Source: Fasciola hepatica (taxonomy: Eukaryota; Platyhelminthes; Trematoda; Plagiorchiida; Fasciolidae). From it: a stretch of DNA of 64,000 bases. The notes beneath the pieces were generated by a model. That model had not been told where the DNA came from. It ran no database searches and saw only the letters and a list, made by a program, of their open reading frames with translations. The translations under genes and the position numbers were made by a program. The stretch spans positions 9,038,501 through 9,102,500 of the forward strand of contig CANUEZ040000103.1 of the NCBI GenBank assembly GCA_948099385.1. The letters are read 5' to 3'. This document shows, one piece after another, positions 56,936 to 64,000 of this stretch (positions are counted from its first letter, which is position 1; the number at the start of each line of letters is the position of its first letter).

Positions 56936-57689
56936 TGTTAGATACGTACGTCCGATTCTGAACTTTAGGCAACTTTATTCGGTGTCCAGGCCGAGTTGGA
57001 GCGACACGCTCTCTCAGAAACCAAATCAAACTAGCTGAGTTTTATTAGCGGTGCTGCAAACAATAATCAATCAAAGGGGCAAATGTACAAACCTCAAACG
57101 TGGCGTCCTCAGGGAATCACCGTTCACTAACGTTCCATACAGTTCAGAATGGATAACACGTTCTATGGCCAATTGGCCGAGGCACAAGTCATCAAGTAGG
57201 TTAAAGAAACGACCACAACTAACAATGACAAGGAAAGAAACGCGCATATAAGGGACATGAACGAACGGAAAGGCGATCAGGCGGAAATCGATCGATGGCT
57301 ATGACCAACCAGGGAGAAGGGCAGGGATTTACTCAAGCGCGCAAATACACGATCAGTCACGGGTCGAACAGGTCCCAATCTTGTGTGGTTGCGTATGTAT
57401 GCATCGGTACATGTGCGTGATCAAACATGCCTGCCGGATGCAGCCGATCAGAATTCGGTACCCAATCGAGCAGTCTAGTCCAGGTCAATCGACCGAGTGA
57501 TGGTTAAGCGTGTGTGTGTGTGTGTGACGGACAGGCAACTCTTGAGGGCGATGAGCAATCGTGTGGACTGATAGCCGTGCAACCATGTGGTCAACGTCAA
57601 ATGAATTAGGAACGTCAAACCGGTCCGAACGTAGCACGGGTTGGTGGTCATGAATGAGCGGGACTGAAACAGGCAAAACAGACTCAACA
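56936..57689 (-). repeat. 5' LTR of BEL/Pao 2
   Basis: 754 bp, offset exactly 3474 bp from the 3' LTR. The two differences seen are an A/G change in GCGAC(A/G)CGCTCTC and a C/T change near the end (AGA(C/T)TCAACA). Confidence 0.9.
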
Positions 57690-58883
57690 GCTATGATGGT
57701 AGAGAATTCTATATTCATGTCTCCTACCATAACGGCCACTGAAACCTGCAACTTGTTCACCATTTTTTCCTAACTGTCCCACGGTGATTTGTGTCTTTTC
57801 AATGGACTTTTCGTTGAAACTAGTGGAACTAGCATTTCCAAAACTACATGGTGGTGTAAATGAATCTAGCAAGAACTGGTTCACTTACGATATAGGGGAC
57901 GAAATCGGAATTCGATTGCCGGCTTCTAGTATACGGGACGGTCTGGGTGACAGAAAATATTTAGTTAGGCTGCTTACCATACCCCGCTATCTGACTAGCA
58001 GTAAGACATTGTTCCGGTAGACTTGGAACAACTACTGGTTCCAGGAGTCGTATTTTGCGTTTGGTTCGCAATCGGTATCTTCTGAACCACTGCTGAAATT
58101 GATGGTCCATCTGCAGGGGTCAGAAAATTCCAATGGAATACATTTTGCGTGTTGTATACCTCGTTGCAAACAGTGTCATTGGTACTGTCGCATCACAGGC
58201 CTCTGAAGTGGCATCCTGCAGATATTGCGACTGACACTCCTGAATCTCATGGAAACTTTCTGGTGTAATCGTTTAATGTTTTGAATGAACTCGTACTTGA
58301 ACTAAACAGTTCATGGCATTCATCAACGGGAATGTCGTCGGGCAACAGATGAAGGTGGAACAGAATTACCGGACTCAGATTATAACCGCTTTGTAAGAAA
58401 TCTTGAAACAAAAGAAGCTGAAAGTTACAGAATGGAGATAGTGAAGAGAAAAAAAGAAAGAAAATGCCGCCATAATCGTGGCTTGAGTGCAGTTGGTGCG
58501 GCACTCCAGAGAAAGTTCAACGACTGTGTTTATTGGACTTTGCCCAAGGAGAATTAAGAACGCCAATGGCAAGATCAGATGTGCAAGAGAGGCAGAATTA
58601 ATGAGTGAGTAACGCTAGTGAGGGAAACAGGAACGGCTGTGGCCCGAAAGACGATGAGGTTCACAAAATGGGAGTTTGAAAACTATTTGAAACCTAATTC
58701 AACTTCAAAACCCCTTTCCTCGATCGTGTGAGGATCCATAAGTTGGATTATAGTTAGTACTGTGAGGTATCTGCTTATGTGGGCCATAACATCTTAGATG
58801 GCATTTTAGAAATTATATCATGGAGTAATTTGTTCCATGACGCCGCATAAGTAACCAGGAAAATGTTTCATCCAAAAGCATTT

Positions 58884-61830
58884 CTAGAAATGGGAATAGT
58901 AACTGTGGTGTCTCATTCTCATAGTATATTGTGAGTCCGTTAGGTTTCTGAACTGCGGTGCTGATTCGATAATTCGATTTACAACAGCACCATGAAGGAC
59001 TATGAGGTTCAGCTTTACACGTCTGGGCCGAAGCGGATCTAGTTTCAGTGTGAACAGCATTGGCTGCAATTGAGTTGAGTGGAAAAGCAAACTAACTCTT
59101 TTGTCATTAGCCGTTGATCCATTTCAATAGCCGCTCTGTCCCACCGGCGCATGGTAAAGTAGATTATGGAACAGTATTTCAAAAAGGCCTAACGTGAGTC
59201 TAACAGTTGCTGAATTTGCTTTCCGGAAGGCGAAATGTCCTATGAAGAAGGCCTATAATTCTTCTAGCCTTTGCAATTTGAGCGGTAGTTTTCGCAGAGG
59301 GAGTGGAGGTGGCTGAATGCTTCAAACCTGAATCTCGTACTAACGGGATGATGTAAATTGAGTGGCCGTCAATACTGAACACAACTGGGGGACATTACAT
59401 TTGAACTTAAGCATGTTGCTTTTCTCCACAGAAAATTCCATTGATGAAGTGGTGCACCAAGTACTAGGAGCTGGTAGGTCTTGCCGTATATCACTGATAA
59501 CTGTAATATGCAGTCCAAAATCAAAACTATACAAGAATTTGATGTTGTCCGCGAAGAGGTGGAGACTGCCTTGGCGAACGACACTGAAAACATCATTCGT
59601 GTATATGAAGACGAGTAGTGGGCCCAAAACGCTGCCTTGTATGACACCGCCAGAGACAGGTTTGGGTTTGAAGACGGACCCAATAATGTGAACCAATTGA
59701 TGACAGTCGGAGAAATAAGAATTCAAACAACCAAGTAACGGGTCCATGATGCCATAAGATTTGGCCCGTGATGCGAGCCGAGTGTGTGAGACTCGGTCGA
59801 AAGCCTTCTTCATATCAAGCAGGATAATAATCATGGACATGCCTCTGTCAGCAGCCTCCGTGACTGAGTAGAAGAAGTTAACTTGACAAGGAGAGCGCGA
59901 ACGGTTTTTCAGGAAAACTTGTTGACCCACAGTGAGCAAGCTATTTAGTAGAATGTGGACCATTATCTTTTTCCTAATGAGCTTCTCCATGATTCTGGAG
60001 ATACGTGGTGCAAGATTGACAGGACGATAACTCTCAAGAACGTGAGCAAAGCCTTTTTGGGCAGGGGATTATTTGCAGAAACTTTCCATTGAATAGGAAA
60101 CTAGCTGAACTTAATAGGCAGGTTAAATAAATGAGATAAAACGATAGGGATATCTGGGCCCCCCAGAGTAAAAGCTGCCGGCGGAATGCCGTCCAGCTCT
60201 GGGCGTTACGACGATTTCATAGAATCTTGCTGCGGGGAAATATCATTGGAGTGTAATGAAACTGTAGACAGAGTCTTACTTGGTGGGCATGCAGAGTGTA
60301 CTCCAGGAGTGGGAACACCGGCCGTGAGAGCTGAATTGAAAAATGTGTTTAAAGCTTCAGATATTTCTTCCTGTAGCGGTGTTCATCTTTCATATTTTTA
60401 TCACATTCACTGTTTAGCTGAACGCTGAATACCTTGCGCGGTTGCCATTTGACCGTTACTCTTGTGCAGACTCTCAAGCACGCTCTCAAATAAGTGTTAC
60501 CCACTTTCTCTCCCAATCGCTTTCTCGTTCTCACAGGTCGTGGAAAATACCTTTCTGGTTGGTATATTCGTGAAGTACCGAGCATTGGAGCAACTTGCAA
60601 GTGGTCGCCGCAGTATAAAAGAATGAAATGGGTGTTTCCTAAGGAAACCGCGTAGTAAGGTCTGGATACCTTACATTTCGGTTCATCCGGATGGGGTTGT
60701 TAACAGCAATGAAAGGTATCACAATGAGGGGTTGCGGGTTTCTTGTTCTCATCAGCTTACTCAGGATTTATGTCTTCTTAGGGTGGCGTGAAGTTTCGAT
60801 TCTTGCTGAGTAAGCATGAGTTCAGTTTGTGATTTGATTGTCATTGACAGTTGGTCCATTTGGATACATACCGATAGCTCCTGGGGTTTAGGGCGAGTCG
60901 TCGAAGTTTGTAGAGTTCAAGTTTTATCCTCTTGAGTCTGTTTGTTCTAGAATTTGTCAGTGCTGCCACAGTTAGGGTGTTGGTGTTTGAAGACTGACTG
61001 AGAATAGAATATATCTGATCTGCTACCACCTGAGAATCAGGCGAAAGAAACGACGTATCTCAATTTTGAGATCGGATTTTGTTGGGAAAGCTGCATCAGT
61101 GAGCTAAGTGGTATGGTCTGGCAGACGGTACGGCGAAAATAGCGATTTTCGGCGCAGAGAATGCGCACGAATCGGCCCTGTGGTCACATCCGGGGAAGCC
61201 ATCTCCCACAGAGGTGGTTACTTCATTGTGCCTCCGAGAAAACAAATCCAGAATTCACTTCATCTAGTAGGCGATTGTACATGTTGAGTCCAACAACCGA
61301 GGTGTGTACAGGTAGGGAAATCGTGCTAACGTCGTGAGCCAGGGTGCGATGGCCAACACACTCCTGGAGCGTTGAAATCACCTGCGATCAACTTGTGATC
61401 GTGCTTCCTTGTACTGTCACAACCTGTAGTTGTGCAAGCGTCGAGGTTGTTGGAGATAGAGGCAGTCGCGTGGCTATTCCTGGTTCTGACGATGTGGATG
61501 AGATTGTCCTGGTTAGATTACTGTGTGTGTTAGTCGTGGACCAATAGAGGGAAGTTTGGTTAGTATCAGAATGACCAATGAAAATTAAGAGAGCCGGTAG
61601 GGCAGGTAGTGCCATCAAATTTAGTGATTTCTGAGTCCGATTGGGAGCACTTGGGGTTGCCAGCCGCCGCAGGATCGACCATGAAGGCAGGCGGAGCTTC
61701 GTTGAGGAGGACTGGGGGAGTCTAAAGTGAAAAACCAGTGTGAAGTCGGTGGAAGTTAGAAATATCGTCTGCAATTATAGAGGTGGGGCCTCAGTTTGTG
61801 AATGAAATACGAGTTGGTGGACTGGTGGTT
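58884..61830 (-). pseudogene. CR1-like element 3 ORF2 (endonuclease-RT), broken
   Basis: Endonuclease: the AGDFNAPGVCWP region near 61350-61400. RT: EEISEALNTFFNSAL near 60350, PELDGIPPAAFTLGGPDIPI, MEKLIRKKIMVHILLNSLLT, IIILLDMKKAFDRVSHTRLA, SGGVIQGSVLGPLLVFIYTN, and SLHLFADNIKFLYSFDFG, where the catalytic FADD is FADN. C-terminal pieces at 58884-59090 include LKLDPLRPRRVKLNLI. Stops, frameshifts, the lost Asp and an LTR insertion make it inactive. Confidence 0.75.
60372..60675 (+). repeat. Solo LTR of the CsRn1-like family
   Basis: 304 bp starting TGTAGCGGTGTTCATCTTTC and ending GGATACCTTACA, alignable along its length with 32408-32715 but clearly diverged. It splits the CR1-like ORF2, whose RT continues at 60371 and whose upstream part continues at 60676. 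The flanking TTCC and TTTC may be a decayed 4-bp target duplication. Confidence 0.8.
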
Positions 61831-63534
61831 ATACCACCGTTGAGGAATGTTTGGGGACGATTATACTGGGGTAGAGCTTTGGTATGAGGCCATGTTCCTC
61901 CCAGGGTACACAAAGGAAAGAATTGGTATTTTGCGCCGGCATTGAGTAGTCATGGGATATACCCTCGACCGTTTGGGTAAAGTGGGATTTCGATTGGAAC
62001 GGGTGGTTGATGGTATACTGCCGTGGTTGTATTGAGGTAGGTAAATTGCTGGGGTACAAGGAGAGGCTGTAGCGGGATGGGAGGTTCAAAAAAAGATATG
62101 AGAACTGGATTCGACCGGGTGAAACATTGAGTGAGTAGGACGAACGCTGTGCGTGGTGAACCGGAAAATGAAGAGGCTCGAATAATGGTGCCGGAGATGG
62201 TGGTGGTATGCACAGGGGCAAACTTGCAATATGGTGGAGCATCGGTAGACAGGATGGAGGTGACATACGAGTAGTTGGTCGCACCACGTCGAGGTTGGCT
62301 CCATGGGTTTTTAGGTGCACATGTGGAATATTGATGGGGGGACCGGGGAGTTTCAATTGGTGTGCCGGTGATGGAAATTATAGTTTGGTAGAAATTTTTG
62401 TAGCGCTCACACAAGAGGCTTGGGGCTGGTTCCTGAGGCAAACTGGGAGCGTGGTGATATCGATGCTAAGATGAACTAAGCAACGGGAGGCAACAGGGAT
62501 GAGGGAAGAAGCTGTGCTCAATGTCGTCTGGGACGGTGTTGTTGCTGATAAGTTGGTACGGGGTGGTGAGTTGGAAGCAATCGCCTTCTCAGCTTGTTTG
62601 GAAGACAAGCCAATAGCTGAGCGATAGGTGTCATTGAGAGATGATTGTACAGCCCGGTTATCGGTGTGTCCTACAGGAAGCGGTTGAGATTGTGTTGCAA
62701 TGTGGAGCAGTTTGGATGGACGCTGAGGAGTTGGCGACGAGCGGGATACGTCGAGGCCTACATCCATCGAGGGTGCGTTGGTCGATGGTGCATGTGTGAA
62801 TCGGTCAACCGTGGAGGGTTTTCGAGGGGGGTTGGGCGACCCTAGGTCGGGAGATTCTGACGATGAGGGATTGCCGTTCACCGACCTCAGGACATCTTTC
62901 CGCAGTGCGGTCTTGTAGGAGACAATTTCTATGCTTTTGAATGGAGTGGCTTTGGCGATAGCCCTTCTCTTTCTGAAGAGTTTCGTTGCAGCGTTTTCTC
63001 CACGGAACTGAAACAGAAGTGGACACATACAACGCTGTGACTTTCTTCTTAGTCGTACGCAGCCGCACTCGTGGTGTGAATTGTCGCGGGCTAGAAGCAA
63101 CGATTGTTTGATCGCAAAAGGCGGAAGACGATCCTGAATATTCGAGACCACAGCATTTTTGGATCTTTAGTTCTTTGATGGACTTCAGAAGCAACTAATT
63201 CCAGAAAGCGACTGGCAATTAGTTAACTTTGGGTTTTCGGGTATTTTGCTAGCGGTGACAACACGGTCAGAGCATTATCCATGGTACATGACTGTCCTTC
63301 CAAGGTTTCTAGGCTTCCTTTCAGTGCGCCAAACTTGATACCAGCACCAATGTGTTCATCAATTAGTGATACCGAGCAAGGTACCAGAGCTGTCGGGTGT
63401 GGGAGGCGTTCAGTGCTCGCGCATTGAAGACGGCTGGTCAGTCGGTGGTGAGAGCGGACGGAAGTCGCTTTAGGCATGCTTTGGAAAAGTGTTTCTATAG
63501 GATTGGAGTTAGGCTTGTTGATAGTGGGAAACAC
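61829..63534 (-). pseudogene. CR1-like element 3 ORF1, broken
   Basis: 63223-63534: likely start MPKATSVRSHHRLTSRL, then CSVSLIDEHIGAG, aligning with CSVSLVDILGND of the other copy. 62378-63151 (257 codons): NIQDRLPPFAIKQSLLLARD, CVRLRRKSQRCMCPLLFQFR and YKTALRKDVLRS. A Ser/Thr/Pro-rich C-terminus follows. 61829-62441 is a Pro-rich continuation in shifted frames towards ORF2. At least two frame breaks. Confidence 0.6.
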
Positions 63535-64000
63535 TCAAATATCCTACACTGACAGTTGAAAAGCTATTCTAACAGCGTTTCGTAGATTAGCTGGTAGCTA
63601 CGAGTTTATTGTTCAGAAATCCCCCCCCCCAATTTTTTGACTGATGGGGATACTCCTGGCAGCTATAATCTTTAATGTAACCCTAGATAACCTAGTGGAA
63701 ACTAAACCAAAAGCAGCATGCAAACGGACGTGGTGTAGCGCAGTCCACTCACGATACAAGTCACATGTCACATGTGATACTAGCTCCCTTTGAAAAAGCC
63801 GTTTTTTCCTCTTATGAAAGGTGCTCCCTCTCAACTTATTACTCTGTCTCAGGCTAGAACTCAGAGGTCCCATCCCGTTTTTCCTGCACCTTTCTCGTAT
63901 ACTGGAGTCTCGCCACACAGACTACCATCCCTTAGTAACTAGGCCTTACTTCTCTGCGCATATGCTCAGTGAGTTGAGACCCCAGTCAAACCGAAATCCG
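63535..64000 (-). other. 5' untranslated region of CR1-like element 3
   Basis: Shows weak similarity to 38990-39170 in the same position relative to ORF1. The frame at 63613-63918 has no recognisable domain. 63800-63900 (TCTGTCTCAGGCTAGAACTC) matches 45541-45560 (and 19770-19790) of the CR1-like 3' region, so a further CR1-like fragment may start here. A C10 run is at 63621. Confidence 0.4.

Larger units (their letters stand above)
53462..57689 (-). mobile_element. BEL/Pao LTR retrotransposon 2: young, internally deleted
   Basis: 4228 bp. The 754-bp LTRs (53462-54215, 56936-57689) differ at only about two positions by eye. A 5-bp target duplication is visible with one mismatch (GCCAT 53457-53461, GCTAT 57690-57694), and the uninterrupted target is present at 2058-2062. 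The gag-protease frame is open, but most of RT and everything after the start of the A17 region is missing, including integrase. It therefore probably moved using proteins supplied by another element. Confidence 0.9.
52717..58342 (-). mobile_element. CACTA/EnSpm-like element, copy 2, interrupted by BEL/Pao 2
   Basis: Reverse complement of 1409-2802 in two parts: 52717-53461 and 57690-58342. The join falls exactly at the BEL target site. Homology ends at 58342 (equivalent to 1409), next to CR1-like sequence, so this copy lacks the transposase part. Confidence 0.8.
52939..58342 (-). pseudogene. DUF4806-type gene, copy 2, split by the BEL insertion
   Basis: 58247-58342 encodes PDDIPVDECHELFSSSTSSF. 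57690-57880 carries the coiled region (NQFLLDSFTPPCSFGNASST). Beyond the BEL element, 53279-53461 and 53057-53263 carry SNYEHLVR, SVRNMLPLMASDELAKQFCW and LRLMCVIES. The N-terminus (WPSG region) is absent. Confidence 0.6.
58343..64000 (-). mobile_element. CR1-like element 3, decayed
   Basis: Right to left: 5' region, ORF1 (63534 to about 61830), ORF2 endonuclease (about 61830-60676), a solo LTR insertion (60372-60675), RT and C-terminus (60371-58884), and part of the 3' UTR. It is cut at 58343 by the CACTA-like copy and probably continues past the window end. It is diverged from the copy at 25703-39170. Confidence 0.75.

Overview
This is a eukaryotic, repeat-built window with no recognisable host gene. 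Almost every interpretable reading frame belongs to a transposable element: CR1-clade-like non-LTR retrotransposons, CsRn1-like Gypsy elements, BEL/Pao elements and a CACTA/EnSpm-like DNA transposon with a DUF4806-type second gene. CsRn1-type Gypsy elements (CHCC Gag motif, tRNA-Trp-like primer site), SR1/Perere-like CR1 elements and long (TA)n tracts together fit a parasitic flatworm (trematode or cestode). That assignment is inferred from TE content only.

Layout. 1-2802: CACTA-like remnant (+). 2803-3920: Gypsy LTR plus a repeated segment. 4688-9690: degraded Gypsy element (-), called family A here. 9691-11247: CR1-like 3' region (-) carrying a near-invariant 517-bp non-coding block. 11248-13499: unassigned, with (TA)n tracts. 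13500-18280: degraded BEL/Pao element (-), cut at its gag 5' side by a CR1-like 3' end. 18283-23912: CR1-like copy (-). 23913-25702: CR1-like 3' region (+). 25703-39170: a nearly full-length CR1-like element (-) whose ORF1 is split by a complete CsRn1-like Gypsy element (32408-37848) and whose endonuclease region is split by a short CR1-like insertion (30650-31371). 39190-40820: another CR1-like 3' fragment (+). 40821-47030: CR1-like copy (+), then a BEL gag fragment to 47569. 47585-52716: two pieces of Gypsy family A in opposite orientations around a repeated segment. 52717-58342: second CACTA-like copy (-), interrupted by a very young BEL/Pao element (53462-57689). 58343-64000: third CR1-like element (-), itself split by a solo LTR of the CsRn1-like family (60372-60675).

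The main large-scale structure is an inverted repeat: 17762-23912 and 41505-47569 are reverse complements, with 6.1-kb arms that look nearly identical and a 17.6-kb spacer. Outside the arms, 1.4-9.7 kb and 47.6-58.3 kb are a second, older and scrambled set of paralogous modules. They share TE insertion junctions, so the locus was duplicated and then rearranged.

The elements do not form a pathway; they record nested insertion, recombination and duplication. The two youngest insertions are the BEL element at 53462-57689 (LTRs differ at about 2 of 754 positions, but the pol region is internally deleted) and the CsRn1-like element at 32408-37848 (LTRs differ at 5 of 308 positions, 4-bp target duplication, one in-frame stop in pol). 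I found no CRISPR array, rRNA or tRNA gene, and nothing I can defend as a new defence or metabolic system. The best candidates for something undescribed are the near-identical large inverted repeat, the conserved 517-bp block, and the recently mobilised but internally deleted BEL element.
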